In this document: piece after piece, positions 53,345-63,300 of the stretch
Layout of the letters: the number at the start of each line of letters is the position of its first letter
Numbering within the stretch: the first letter of the stretch is position 1
Assembly (NCBI GenBank): GCA_002839855.1
Contig: PGYV01000001.1
Location: 146,438 to 210,437 of the forward strand
From: Candidatus Goldiibacteriota bacterium HGW-Goldbacteria-1
GTDB lineage: Bacteria > Oederibacteriota > PGYV01
Direction of reading: 5' to 3'
Length of the DNA: 64,000 nt
Translations under genes and position numbers: made by a program
Notes under the pieces: generated by a model
Seen by the model: only the letters and a program-made list of their open reading frames with translations
Database searches by the model: none
Told to the model about the DNA's origin: nothing

Positions 53345-54481
53345 TTAACTGAATTTATCAATCAATATTGAAATCAGCGGCCTGGTGGTTTTAATTGCGT
53401 TTTCCGGGCACATTTCATGACAACAGTAACATCTGATGCATTTATTATAATCACATTTAATGCCTTTTTCCTTGTTTACATATTTTAACGCATTTACGGG
53501 GCAGTGTGTTACGCAAATTTTGCATCCCGTACATAATTTGACGCGAAACACCGGCTTTGGGGTTCCATGATCCCTTATAAAATTAATAAGGCCGCGGAAA
53601 GCTGAACCCTTAGGCTCACCGGGAGGAGTCTTTATTTTATGAAAAACCTCATTTATCTGATTCCCTTTTATTTCAAATTCAATATCCTTTCCATTATTAA
53701 CAGACTCTTTATAGACATAATTCGTGTATATCTTATACGGGTCTACGCCCGCGGCTTTTGCCGCAGCCGTATCCAGCGCAAAACCGTCAGCAGACATGGC
53801 TACAAGCCCCATATTAAAAGGCGTACCGTCAGCGCCCGGCCCGTTGCCTTCCATCGCCAGAATACCGTCAAGAATATTTAATACCGGCAGTTTTGCCCTA
53901 TGAAGGTCCACAAGCATTTTAGCAAAAAGAAATTTGTCTTTTTCCGCTTTAGCGTGGTATTCCACTTTTTTTATGCCTGATATAAGGCCAAAAGTATTTT
54001 TCACGCACATGGACATGTACATAAGCATGTGGGTCTTTAACTTGGGAAGGTTTATTATCTTATCCGCTTTCATAACCCTTGAATCAATCATAAAATTGCC
54101 GTATAAGAGCTGATTTTCCACATCCGCGCGCGTGTCAGGCTTAAACTCTATAATTTCAGCGCCTTCTTCATCGCACACTTTTTTCATTCCATTTTTAGCG
54201 CAGGCGCCTATAAAACTGCCGTAACCGGGGCTGTCCCCCACCATTATTTTTCCGGCAAGCGGCTTTATTACCCTTATTACAGCGCGTAAAAATTCAGGAT
54301 GCGTAGTGATGGCCGTTTCAGGCGCTGCCGCAGCCAGGCAGTTGGGCTTTAAAAGGACAGTGTCGCCTTTTACTATGAATTTTTCAATTCCGCCAAGCTC
54401 CCTGAATCCCTCTTCAATTACCGCTGTCAGCTTTAAAATTTCGTAATTTTCACACTTTTTAAGATATACAACAGGCGGCAT
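53345..54481 (-). CDS. DUF362 protein with two [4Fe-4S] ferredoxin motifs
   Basis: A 378-residue protein. Residues about 1-300 form the DUF362 domain (VKGDTVLLKPNCLAAAAPE, GDSPGYGSFI, INLPKLKTHMLMYMSMCVKN, a typical core). The last 70 residues are a 2[4Fe-4S] ferredoxin with CTGCKICVTHCPVNA and CIRCYCCHEMCPENA. DUF362 proteins occur in many anaerobes and are thought to take part in electron transfer or a metabolic reduction that has not been named. It starts the transcript with the BatD-like gene (16 bp apart). GGAGG precedes the ATG. Confidence 0.92.
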   Translation of the reverse strand: MPPVVYLKKCENYEILKLTAVIEEGFRELGGIEKFIVKGDTVLLKPNCLAAAAPETAITTHPEFLRAVIRVIKPLAGKIMVGDSPGYGSFIGACAKNGMKKVCDEEGAEIIEFKPDTRADVENQLLYGNFMIDSRVMKADKIINLPKLKTHMLMYMSMCVKNTFGLISGIKKVEYHAKAEKDKFLFAKMLVDLHRAKLPVLNILDGILAMEGNGPGADGTPFNMGLVAMSADGFALDTAAAKAAGVDPYKIYTNYVYKESVNNGKDIEFEIKGNQINEVFHKIKTPPGEPKGSAFRGLINFIRDHGTPKPVFRVKLCTGCKICVTHCPVNALKYVNKEKGIKCDYNKCIRCYCCHEMCPENAIKTTRPLISILIDKFS

Positions 54482-54551
54482 AAATCCTCCGGTTAATTCA
54501 ATACATTAAGATAAAATATCATGAAGGGCGGGATTTGTAAATCAGTAAAGC

Positions 54552-54712
54552 GAGAAGAATAATTATCCCATAAACTATTATCCAATATCCCATAAATAAA
54601 CATTTAATCCATATCCAATAAATAAAAAAACGCGGGCTAAAGACCCGCGTCTACCAGGACATAAATCACAAAAACCATAAACAACGCGCCTTAAAAGGCG
54701 CGGCTACCAGGA
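54552..54712. repeat. Repeat block with two CTACCA hairpins and CATAAATAA words
   Basis: Contains TCCCATAAATAAACATTT and ATCCAATAAATAAA words (54552-54625) and two adjacent GC-rich hairpins ending CTACCAG (54631-54657, 54684-54709). The two hairpins carry different complementary cores (CGGGCTAAAGACCCG and CGCCTTAAAAGGCG) but the same end, so the stem is kept by compensating changes. Confidence 0.65.
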
Positions 54713-54749
54713 CAAAAAATCCAAAAAGCAAACCATTTACTTTATATTA

Positions 54750-55073
54750 TCAATGAAATCTTGGTTCAGCGTGATTGTCTATCTGGTCTTTTATCCCGTT
54801 AAGAATCTCATTTAATTCCTGAATATTTTCACTGTCGCTTTTGCCGGCAACGGTAATATGCATCCTGGTCCAGTAATCAGCGGCATAAACCGCGGCTTTC
54901 TTAAACTCAATATCGTTATTAAAATACTCGTGCGTGGGAAATTCTTCCGGCCCGCCAAACTGAAGGTCTATATCGTATCCTTTTTCCACGGCTTCATTAA
55001 CGCTTTTTTTAATTGCATTAGTGAATTTTTTCGGCTCGCTGACGTTCAAAATCACTTCTTTTTCCGCGTTCAT
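54750..55073 (-). CDS. Hypothetical protein, 107 residues
   Basis: No family recognised. It is small, acidic and soluble, with alternating strand and helix patterns: VILNVSEPKKFTNAIKKSV, EKGYDIDLQFGG, AVYAADYWTRMHITVAGKSD and IQELNEILNGIKDQI. This could be a mixed alpha/beta ferredoxin-like fold. GGGGG precedes the ATG. It is flanked by repeats and yraN and seems monocistronic. Confidence 0.6.
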   Translation of the reverse strand: MNAEKEVILNVSEPKKFTNAIKKSVNEAVEKGYDIDLQFGGPEEFPTHEYFNNDIEFKKAAVYAADYWTRMHITVAGKSDSENIQELNEILNGIKDQIDNHAEPRFH

Positions 55074-55150
55074 CTTTTACACCCCCTGCCTTATTTACAT
55101 ATCCATACAAATCATATCCGCAAAAATGCCATAAAGCAAGAAGTGTACTG

Positions 55151-55522
55151 TCAGGATTCCTGAAAAGCGTCTTTAATAATCTCTATTTTTTCGCTGCCAT
55201 TGCCATCCGGAAAAACTCCCGCCACATCAAAGCGCACGTAATTTTTATAAAGATTTTTTTCAAAGATGTATTGTTTTGCCCCCATTATTATCTTCTTCTG
55301 TTTTTTTCTGTCAACCGCGCCGAACGGGCTTAACCCGGTGGATTTCTTGCGGGCTTTTACCTCCACAAAAACCAGTATTTCCCCTTTTCTTGCGATGATA
55401 TCAAGTTCCGCGCCCTTGGCATAATAATTAACGTCCAGAATTTCATACCCTTCACGCTTCATCTTTTCCGCGGTTTTCTGTTCGTAATAATTCCCCTGCC
55501 GCCTTAGATTTACCCCGTCCAT
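55151..55522 (-). CDS. YraN/UPF0102 family endonuclease-like protein
   Basis: A 123-residue protein with the Holliday-junction-resolvase-like fold of UPF0102: the opening RRQGNYYEQKTAEKMKREGYEILDVNY (conserved G-x-x-x-E), then ELDIIARKGEILVFVEVKARKK with the D and E-x-K residues of a PD-(D/E)XK site. The ATG at 55522 is preferred (GGGGG upstream) over a frame start at 55579, which would overlap rnhB more deeply. It follows rnhB closely, the usual rnhB-yraN order. Substrate not established. Confidence 0.88.
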   Translation of the reverse strand: MDGVNLRRQGNYYEQKTAEKMKREGYEILDVNYYAKGAELDIIARKGEILVFVEVKARKKSTGLSPFGAVDRKKQKKIIMGAKQYIFEKNLYKNYVRFDVAGVFPDGNGSEKIEIIKDAFQES

Positions 55523-55550
55523 CCGCACATACCCCCTATGTGTTATTCTA

Positions 55551-56165
55551 TTACTTATGTTTTGCCGCGATAGCCGCAACAGGCTTATAACTTAACCTGT
55601 GAATGGCGCATACCCCCAGTTTATTTAAGGCTTCCACATGTTCTTTTGTCCCGTACCCTTTATGCTTTGCAAAACCATAGCCGGGGTACAGTTTATCAAA
55701 ATTTCTCATAACCCTGTCCCTGTAAACCTTTGCAAGTATTGAAGCGGCGGCCACTGAAAGGCTTTTTGCATCCCCATCCACCACGGTTATTACGTTATAT
55801 CCGGGCAGATCCGGCGCCTTATTGCCGTCAATAATAACAATATCGGGGTTTTTTGAAAGTTTTTCCACGCAGCTTTTCATTCCGCTTAAAGTGGTTGAAA
55901 GGATATCAGAACGGTCTATAATTTTTGAAGATATTTCAGATATAGAATATGTGTAGCAGGCGTTAATAACCACCTGAAACAGTTCTTCCCTTTTTTTCTC
56001 TGTAAGTTTTTTGGAGTCATTTACAGCGGATAATGTATTAATTCTGTCCGGGTCTATAACCGCGGCAGCCACAACCACGGGGCCTGCCCACGGGCCGCGC
56101 CCGGCTTCATCCACGCCGCATATCATGCCTTTATATTGACTGTCAAATTCCGCCAAACTTGGCAA
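55551..56165 (-). CDS. rnhB: Ribonuclease HII
   Basis: Cleaves RNA in RNA/DNA hybrids and single ribonucleotides in DNA. A 204-residue enzyme with GVDEAGRGPWAGPVV (D19 and E20) and the later acidic residues in DIVIIDGNKAP and TVVDGDAKSLSVAAASILAKV. Length is normal. It lies upstream of yraN. Confidence 0.96.
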   Translation of the reverse strand: MPSLAEFDSQYKGMICGVDEAGRGPWAGPVVVAAAVIDPDRINTLSAVNDSKKLTEKKREELFQVVINACYTYSISEISSKIIDRSDILSTTLSGMKSCVEKLSKNPDIVIIDGNKAPDLPGYNVITVVDGDAKSLSVAAASILAKVYRDRVMRNFDKLYPGYGFAKHKGYGTKEHVEALNKLGVCAIHRLSYKPVAAIAAKHK

Positions 56166-56257
56166 CGCATTTCTCCTTATTTTAATTCAGATAAAAAACT
56201 TACGAGGCAGTTTGAAGTTATACCGCAGAAATACATAACACAAATACCTGTAATTTT

Positions 56258-56533
56258 TCAGTGCTTTTTCTTTCCCGGATCAGGGTCCATTTCAGAATAC
56301 ACGTGAAGCCCGTCAACAGGAGCCGGCGCATCGTCCTGTATTTCTTCAAAATCATCGTACAAATACATGTCTTCTTTTATGCCGTCAATCTCAAGTTTTT
56401 CCAGAATTGCTTCTTCAATGAATTTACCCGGCTCTATACCGTGCTCTTTACAATAATCTTTTAGAATGGCTATTATTCTGTCATCAATCCTGATTGTCTT
56501 TTCGGATATCATTTTCTTTTTCTTAACAGCCAT
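56258..56533 (-). CDS. Small protein with ribbon-helix-helix-like region
   Basis: A 91-residue protein. Residues about 10-50 (SEKTIRIDDRIIAILKDYCKEHGIEPGKFIEEAILEKLE) have the strand-helix-turn-helix order of CopG/Arc-type DNA-binding proteins. The acidic C-terminus (MYLYDDFEEIQDD, then SEMDPDPGKKKH) has no known motif. Its start overlaps the rsfS stop by one base, so it is the last gene of the tonB operon. No toxin partner is nearby. Function unknown. Confidence 0.75.
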   Translation of the reverse strand: MAVKKKKMISEKTIRIDDRIIAILKDYCKEHGIEPGKFIEEAILEKLEIDGIKEDMYLYDDFEEIQDDAPAPVDGLHVYSEMDPDPGKKKH

Positions 56534-56898
56534 TACTTTAATTCCTTTTTGCTTTTCTTTCCAAAAACTTCTTTTTCACCCCATAGTTTTTCAAGGGAAT
56601 AGTACTGCCTTGTCTCATTGTCAAAAACATGAACAAGCACGTCCCCGGTATCCACAAGCATCCAGTTGGAATCGCCGCCTTTTTCCTTGTGCACAATAAC
56701 TCCGCCGGCTTTCTGCACTTCGTCTTCCGCGCTTTTAAACAGCGCCGTAAGGTGCGTCTTGGAAGTGCCCGTGGCAATTATGAAGTAATCCCAAAAAGGT
56801 GAAACCTCGCTTACGTCAAATACCCTTATATCCATGGCTTTCTTGTCATCAAGCCCTTTTAAAGCCGCGTCCACATTTACTGATCCGAATTTATTCAT
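56533..56898 (-). CDS. rsfS: Ribosomal silencing factor RsfS
   Basis: Binds ribosomal protein L14 (uL14) and blocks subunit joining under starvation. A 121-residue protein with DIRVFDVSEVSPFWDYFIIATGTS near the start, then WMLVDTGDVLVHVFDNETRQYYSLEKLWG, the family's most conserved part. The gene overlaps both neighbours (tonB by 4 bp, the RHH gene by 1 bp). Placement behind tonB-exbBD is not its usual nadD context. Confidence 0.95.
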   Translation of the reverse strand: MNKFGSVNVDAALKGLDDKKAMDIRVFDVSEVSPFWDYFIIATGTSKTHLTALFKSAEDEVQKAGGVIVHKEKGGDSNWMLVDTGDVLVHVFDNETRQYYSLEKLWGEKEVFGKKSKKELK

Positions 56899-57617
56899 CT
56901 TTGCGCTCCAAACTTGAACAGCAGAATCCCCATCTGGTCTTCCTGAGAAGACCCTGAGGGCAATGGTTCAAATGATAGTTTTCTTGCCTGAGATACCGCC
57001 TGCCTGTCAAGGTCAGGATAACCGGATGTTCTTACAAGTTTTACGCTTCTGATTACTCCCGAAGGCATGACAATTAATTCCACGGCAAGTTCTGATTCTT
57101 CCGGAAGGTTTGCCGGAAAACGCCAGTCTATCTTCGCGTATTTTCTGGCGGACAGCGCCCCTGTTACTTCCGGATCGCCGCCTGCCACAGTTTCGCCTTC
57201 ATACGCTTCTTCTTCACGCCCTTCAGATGTTTCAGAAACATCAGCCGAAGCAGTCCTTAACTTTTCCCTGGAAATTCCCATATCCAGCGCTGATTTTTCG
57301 CGCTCTATTTTTTTAAGCAGCTCCTTTACATCGGGCTGTTTTTCCGCCGGCTTTGCCTGCTGCTGCGGTTTTTTTACCGGCTGTGGTTTTGCTGTTTCCG
57401 CTATTTTTTCCTGTTTCTCCGCCGCGCCCACCGCCGCTTTTTCTTCCATGCCTTTTATACCGGCATCTTTACCAAGGTCAATAAGCGTAACGTCGGTAAT
57501 TAAAGCCACTCTTTTTACGGGCTGCTGCACCATTATCATAGTCATTAAAATAATGACTACAGCATGCAGAAGCATGGATATTCCCGCTGAAATCAGTTCG
57601 GTGCGTTCGTAGTTCAT
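56895..57617 (-). CDS. TonB-like energy transducer
   Basis: A 240-residue inner-membrane protein of TonB type: a short cytoplasmic tail, one membrane helix about 10-32 (AGISMLLHAVVIILMTMIMV), a Lys/Pro/Gln-rich stretch about 75-95 (PQPVKKPQQQAKPAEKQP), a charged helical segment, and a C-terminal domain about 165-240 with LPEESELAVELIVMPSGVIRSV and YPDLDRQAVSQARKLSFEPLP. It would span the periplasm and pass energy from ExbB/ExbD to an outer-membrane partner. It overlaps exbD by 4 bp and rsfS by 4 bp. Confidence 0.9.
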   Translation of the reverse strand: MNYERTELISAGISMLLHAVVIILMTMIMVQQPVKRVALITDVTLIDLGKDAGIKGMEEKAAVGAAEKQEKIAETAKPQPVKKPQQQAKPAEKQPDVKELLKKIEREKSALDMGISREKLRTASADVSETSEGREEEAYEGETVAGGDPEVTGALSARKYAKIDWRFPANLPEESELAVELIVMPSGVIRSVKLVRTSGYPDLDRQAVSQARKLSFEPLPSGSSQEDQMGILLFKFGAQR

Positions 57618-58045
57618 TGAACTTCCTGTATTTTATTATCATCAGGTATCGTGGAAACCGCAAGTTTTTCCGCTCCGGCTTCCCTTGCAGCGCCCATGGC
57701 AGCCACTATAGCGCCATGCCGGGCTGATTTATCACCTTCGATTATTACGCGCGTATTGCCCGTATCCAGAATCAATTTTTTAAGCTGCAAAATAAGGTCG
57801 CTTTCATTTACAGCCCTGTTTCCGTTAAGAAAAAATTCCCCTGCCTCTGACACGCCTATTATTATATTCTTGTCAGGAAGTTCGTCAGTTGTCGCGTTCG
57901 CGGAAGGAAGGTTAATTTTAATGCTGCCCTGCATGATAAACGGGGTTGTGACCATGAATATTATAAGAAGCACCATCATGACATCCACAAGAGGCACCAC
58001 ATTTATTTCGGAATTAAGAGTTTCACGTTCCCTTTTTTTCAGCAT
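57614..58045 (-). CDS. ExbD/TolR family proton-channel subunit
   Basis: A 143-residue inner-membrane protein with one helix (VVPLVDVMMVLLIIFMVTTP) that carries the essential aspartate, here D21, and a periplasmic domain to the end (INLPSANATTDELPDKNIII, NGNRAVNESDLILQL). It works with ExbB as the proton-driven motor. Spacing is 9 bp from exbB. Confidence 0.93.
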   Translation of the reverse strand: MLKKRERETLNSEINVVPLVDVMMVLLIIFMVTTPFIMQGSIKINLPSANATTDELPDKNIIIGVSEAGEFFLNGNRAVNESDLILQLKKLILDTGNTRVIIEGDKSARHGAIVAAMGAAREAGAEKLAVSTIPDDNKIQEVQ

Positions 58046-58054
58046 GGCTACAGC

Positions 58055-58669
58055 CTAATCCATCAGGTCCGCAAGTTCAGACGCGGCGTTTATGGTTTCA
58101 GTTTCTGTATTATCAATGGCACGTACAAATAAGTTGTAGCCCACAACTGCAGGAATGGCGACAAAAATACCCATAGCGGTGGCTACAAGCGCTTCCGCGA
58201 TACCGTTTGCCACGACAGAAGGCCCGCCGCCGTGCGCAAGCGCCAGGTCCCTGAATGCCTTTATTATTCCAAGGATGGTTCCAAAAAGCCCTACAAACGG
58301 CGAAACACTTCCCACCGTGGCAAGAATTCCAAGAAACTTCTGCATTCTTGCCGCTTCATAATTAAGGGTCCTCTGCATGGCAGCTTCCATTTTTTCCCTG
58401 CCATCCCCGGACGCTTCCATTCCGGAGCGTATCACAGCGCTTAACGGGCCCGGTGTTGTCTGGCAGAGTGTAAGCACGCCCTGTTTGTCCTTTTTTGCCA
58501 GCATCTTTTTAACCCTGTCCATAAAATCCAGGGTATTCACTTTTATTCTGGAAAAACATATTGCCCTGTCAATAATTATCCACCAGGACAGGACAGACAC
58601 GCCAAGCAGAAAAAATACGGCAGCTCCGCCTTTAATGAAAAGCTGCCAGAACGAAGTATCTCCAAACAT
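58055..58669 (-). CDS. ExbB/TolQ family proton-channel subunit
   Basis: A 204-residue inner-membrane protein with three helices (AVFFLLGVSVLSWWIIIDRA; LGILATVGSVSPFVGLFGTI; ALVATAMGIFVAIPAVVGYN). The conserved SPFVGLFGTILGIIKAF is the MotA/TolQ/ExbB signature. It forms a pentameric channel around ExbD. It is 39 bp behind the outer-membrane barrel gene, so the motor and the barrel are made together. Confidence 0.95.
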   Translation of the reverse strand: MFGDTSFWQLFIKGGAAVFFLLGVSVLSWWIIIDRAICFSRIKVNTLDFMDRVKKMLAKKDKQGVLTLCQTTPGPLSAVIRSGMEASGDGREKMEAAMQRTLNYEAARMQKFLGILATVGSVSPFVGLFGTILGIIKAFRDLALAHGGGPSVVANGIAEALVATAMGIFVAIPAVVGYNLFVRAIDNTETETINAASELADLMD

Positions 58670-58708
58670 TTGTTCCTCCTGAAAATATGTTTTTGCTTTT
58701 ATTATCTG

Positions 58709-60394
58709 TTAGAAATTAAATTCAGCGCCAAGCCCAAGGTTTATCCCGGGTTCTTTATAATAATACAATACATACTGCGGGTTATTCAACAGGTTATTTA
58801 CATACCCGAAGACCTTTATATTATCAGTTATATTTTTTGAAAGAGATACATTTAACCCGCAGAAAGCGGGATTTTTTGCGCCTTTTTTCCCGTAAACAGC
58901 ACTCTGCCCCTGCGCCTGAGCAGACGCCAGCCAGCCGTATTTTTCAAAATTCACTTTTACTGAAAAAACATTATTGGCAAAATTATTTACATCGGCGGAT
59001 GTTTTAACGATGTGGTTATACTTGTATTCCGCGTGTAAACTGAAATTTTCCGCCTTTAACGTCTGAATGCTTACACCGGCATAAGTATAGTCCACATCCG
59101 CGTTAACCAAAATAAAAACGCCGGTTTGAGATGACTCTTCATAATAACCGTAATCGTCAATACTTTTCATTCCAAAAAATACATCCGTATATATTTCAAA
59201 TAAGTTCAGCGTGCCGCCTGTCTTTAAACTGATATTTTCCGAAGGAATTTTAAAATCACGGTTTACATATGTATAATCGCCTGCCGCTGAATAATCCGGC
59301 GCGTTCATTTTTGGGTCAAATATAAAGTACAGCTCCGCGTATGAGAATAAAGGACAGTTAATATTAAGATACGGGCTGACCCTCATTGTGTTAAGCGTCA
59401 GCATATCATCCTGCAGCCTTATCCCAAGCATAAGTGATACCGGGTCAAAATTAAATACGCTTTTTACGGCAAGGTCCATATTAAAAGCGCTTGGAAAATT
59501 TTCGCCCGCAGAAAATATATTTGACAGTCTTGTCTTAAACGAAGCAAACGCCCTGACTTTGCGCCCCTGTTCCATTTCAAAATCTTTTTCTGCGTCAATA
59601 AACAGCGTCCCCCTGTTTTCGCGGTACACGCCGCCGGCGCTGACAGAAGAAATATTTTCATGGCTGTATTTAAAACCCGCGTCATAGAAATAACCGTTAT
59701 GTTCGCCCGAATACAGCGCGGCTAAAAACGCGCTGCCGCGGTTAAACTGGCTGCCAAAGAGATTATCAGGAAAAGGGTTAAGCCGCGCATTAAAACCGGC
59801 ACCAGCAGTGTAATACGCGTTCACAACGCCGTGTTTCATGGAAAACGACAGGTCTAAATCATTATTATTAAGCCATGTTTTCCTGTTATTTACAGGTTCA
59901 TTATCCCTGTTAAAGTGAAAAAGCCTTGCTGTAAAAGCAGAATCATCCCCCAGATTTTTTCCCGCCATGGCATCTATAAATAACGTGCTCATTGACCCCA
60001 CATACGCCTTTACCCTGCCGGCAAAATCACTTTCAGTTTCACGTACACCGTGCAGCCCGAAAGCGTCATCTTTAAGGTAATATTCCGGAATGCCCACTTT
60101 TTCTTTTTCATACAGGACATTTTTTACATCCTGAAGGTTTTCAAGTGCTCTCATTTCCCTTTTAACCGATATTTTTGTATCTATCTTTCCTTTAATAAGA
60201 ATCTCCGGCGCCTTAAAGTCAAAACCCTGCCCTTTTGTAACAGAAGGCAATAATTCATTGCTTTCGGCTTTATACTGCCCGTCCTTAAACTGTCCCGGCT
60301 GTTCATTTACGTCTTCAATTGTATCTTCCGCGGCCGCGAAACATAAAACAGTATTAAGGAACATTACCATAAGAAGCATAATTAATTTTTTCAT
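58709..60394 (-). CDS. Outer-membrane beta-barrel protein, possible TonB-linked partner
   Basis: A 561-residue protein with a signal peptide (about 1-21, MKKLIMLLMVMFLNTVLCFA) and a long series of amphipathic strands from about residue 130. These alternate aromatic and polar residues (GVVNAYYTAGAGFNARLN, LYSGEHNGYFYDAGFKYSHE, FSLHAEYKYNHIVKTSAD). It ends GLGAEFNF, a C-terminal phenylalanine as used by the BAM machinery. The mature N-terminus (EDTIEDVNEQP) is acidic and could be a TonB box. I see no convincing plug domain: the first 110 residues hold only APEILIKGKIDTKISVKRE and helix. It may therefore be a barrel with a short N-terminal extension. It overlaps the TPR gene by 4 bp. Confidence 0.8.
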   Translation of the reverse strand: MKKLIMLLMVMFLNTVLCFAAAEDTIEDVNEQPGQFKDGQYKAESNELLPSVTKGQGFDFKAPEILIKGKIDTKISVKREMRALENLQDVKNVLYEKEKVGIPEYYLKDDAFGLHGVRETESDFAGRVKAYVGSMSTLFIDAMAGKNLGDDSAFTARLFHFNRDNEPVNNRKTWLNNNDLDLSFSMKHGVVNAYYTAGAGFNARLNPFPDNLFGSQFNRGSAFLAALYSGEHNGYFYDAGFKYSHENISSVSAGGVYRENRGTLFIDAEKDFEMEQGRKVRAFASFKTRLSNIFSAGENFPSAFNMDLAVKSVFNFDPVSLMLGIRLQDDMLTLNTMRVSPYLNINCPLFSYAELYFIFDPKMNAPDYSAAGDYTYVNRDFKIPSENISLKTGGTLNLFEIYTDVFFGMKSIDDYGYYEESSQTGVFILVNADVDYTYAGVSIQTLKAENFSLHAEYKYNHIVKTSADVNNFANNVFSVKVNFEKYGWLASAQAQGQSAVYGKKGAKNPAFCGLNVSLSKNITDNIKVFGYVNNLLNNPQYVLYYYKEPGINLGLGAEFNF

Positions 60395-63300
60395 TGCGTC
60401 ACCCCGGAAGGCTTTACCGTTGGTTTTACGGCAGGGGCCGGATTCATCAGTTTATACTGTTCTTCCAGAAGCTCCGCTCTCTTTTTTGCCACAGATGTAT
60501 ATTTAACATCTTTTGCGGATTTTACTATTTTTTTATACGCTGAAATAGCCGCCTTCAAATTTCCCTGTTTTTCATATATTTTACCCGCGCCGTCAAGCGC
60601 AGGCACAAACCATTCTTCGTCCTGAGGAAAATTGTCATAAACCTTATTAAAAGCAGCGGCAGCTTCGTTATCTTTTCCCTGTGCCTGATAAATGTCGCCT
60701 ATCCAAAACTGCGCCTCTGCCGCTTTTTTGCCTTTTGCCGCGGAAAGTTTTTCAAATATATTTATGGCTTCTTCATATTTTTTTATGTCCTGATAAAGGT
60801 AAGCAAGGTTCATATGCGCCCTTTCATGCAGTTTGCAGCCCGGCATAGTGTCAATTATGGCAAGATACATTTTAACCGCATTATCCATGTCGTCTGTCCT
60901 TTTATAAGACATGGCGGCATTAAAGTGTGATTCGCAGCTATTTTCCGAATTGGGATACTTGTTAATAAAAAGCACGTAATTTTCCGCGGCGCTTTTGTAA
61001 TCATGAAGTTTGTAGTATGAGTTTGCCGTCCTGAAAAGCGCTTTGTCTACAAATGCCGAATCCGGGAATTTATTTATGATTGTCCTGAAATCATTAATGG
61101 ACATCTGGTAATTTCTAAGGTAATAATTTGAAACGCCGCTGAAGTACCACGCGTTGTCAGCCAGTTCATGGGAAGGGTGTTTGGAAGTAAATTTCGCGAA
61201 TTCCGATACCGCGGTTTCATACTTTGAAGAGTTGTAATAATGCTCCGCCACCCTGTACATTATCTCCGGCGCATAGGAACTGCCGCTGTATTTTTCCAGA
61301 AACTGCCGGGACACTTCCACCGCTTTTTCCGTGTCCCCAAGCTGATAATAAGACCACTGTATTCCATACAGCGCTTCGGGCACCCTGTAATGTTCGGGGT
61401 ATTTTTCCACAAGCTCCCTGTACGAAACCACCGCCTGCGCGTATTCCGCCTTATTATAGAAGCTGTCGCCTTTTTTTAACAGCGCTTCCTGGTTAAGATG
61501 GGTATCGCCGTAATTTTTTATAATTTCATCAAAGTTTTTAACTGCCGCATCAAAATCATTCTTCCTGAAATACGCCCACCCTATCCTGAAATAAGCCTCT
61601 GCTTTTTTTACCCTGTCGGTTGTTTTGTTCAGATAATCGCGCCACATAGAAGCCGCGGTGTCAAAATCTTCCTTTCTGTAGCGGCAGAAAGCCGCGTAAA
61701 ACAGCGCTTCCTGTTTTATCTCCGCAGGCGCGTCTTTTGATGACAATATGGAGGAGTATATTCCATAAGCCCTGTCAAATTCATACGCTCCGTAAAGCGA
61801 ATTGGCGCTCATAAAAAGCGCCCTTGTTTTTAATTCGGCATCCCCCGCAAAAGCGGCTTCCTTTGCGGCGCCGTCAAATTCCAGCCTTGCGGAATCAAAC
61901 CTGTTTGCGGCGTAATGTATCCACCCCAGCCCATAACGCGCCTCTGCTTTTATTCCGGACACATCGTCAAATTCATCTATTGCTTTCTTATAATATCTTG
62001 CCGCTTCAACGGGGTTTTCTTTTTCAAAAAATATATCCCCAAGTTTTACCGTGCTTTTTGCCTTAAGGCCGCGTTCCGCTTTATCATCCGACAGAATTCC
62101 ATTATATGCAGCCTGTGCGCTGTCCCTGTTGCCGTTATTGGAATCGCACCACGCCTTCATAAATCTGGCAATATTCGCGTCTTCAGGATATTTATTTTCT
62201 ATCACCGAATATGTCTGCGCGGCTTCGGCAAACCGGTCCATCTTCGTATAAATTTCCGCCGTCATGAAATAGGAAGCCCTTGTAAGTTCTTCTATGCTGT
62301 ACTTGCTTATGATACCTCCGTAAAGATTTAAAGCCCCGTAATACTCGCCCTGCTTTTGATTCAGATAGGCCATCGCATATTCAGAATACGCGGCAGGCAA
62401 GGTGTCCGGATAGTCTGTCATTACTTTTTGATACTGCTCCATGGCTGCTTTGCTGTCATTTTTTGCCTCATAGCACAGCCCCTTTTTATATTCCGACCAG
62501 ATAGAAAGCATGTCGCCCGGGTAATTTTTTATAATTGAATTAAAAGCTGAAAATGCCCTGTCATAATAGGAAAGCATGAAATAGTTCCAGGCGCGGAAAT
62601 ATTCCACCATAGCCTTAAATTTATTGTCATTTACATTTTTTTCAAGCAGTACATCGCAGATTTTTACAGCATCTTTGTATTGTTCAAGCGAATAAAGCGT
62701 GTTGGCGCGCCTGAATTCCGAATGGTTTATTATTTCACTGCCGGGATATTCATTTTTCACCCTGTCAAAGAACCTTAAAGATTCCTTCGCCATCCGTTTT
62801 TTTTCATCCCCGTTGGCTGCAAGTGATTTTTCATAATAAACCCGCCCGGTCATATAATAAGCATAGTCAAAATTGGCATAGTCGGAATATTTTTCAAGCC
62901 TGCCAAGGTAAGAAAGAGCGCCGTCATAATCCCCGGATAAGAACAGGTTTTCAGCCGCAAGAAGGCAGGCGTCTTTGGCAATATAACTGTCAGGGTATTC
63001 TTTAAGTACAATTTCCGAGTATTTGGCAGCCGACTGATAATCCTTTAAATTAAAATAACACTCCGCCATCCTGTAGTAGAGTTCTTTGCGGAATTTGTTT
63101 ACATCCTGCGGATATTTCTGCGGAATGCTCATATAAGCAGAAAGAGCTTTTGAGTATTCGCCTTTTTTATAAAAAGCTTCAGCCCTTACAAAATAAGCGC
63201 TGCCTGCCAGAGCCGCTTCCGGACGGTTTACAATAAAATTTTTAAGCAGGTTTTCAGCGATAGAAAAATTATTATTCAGAAAAAGAGAGTACGCAAAATC

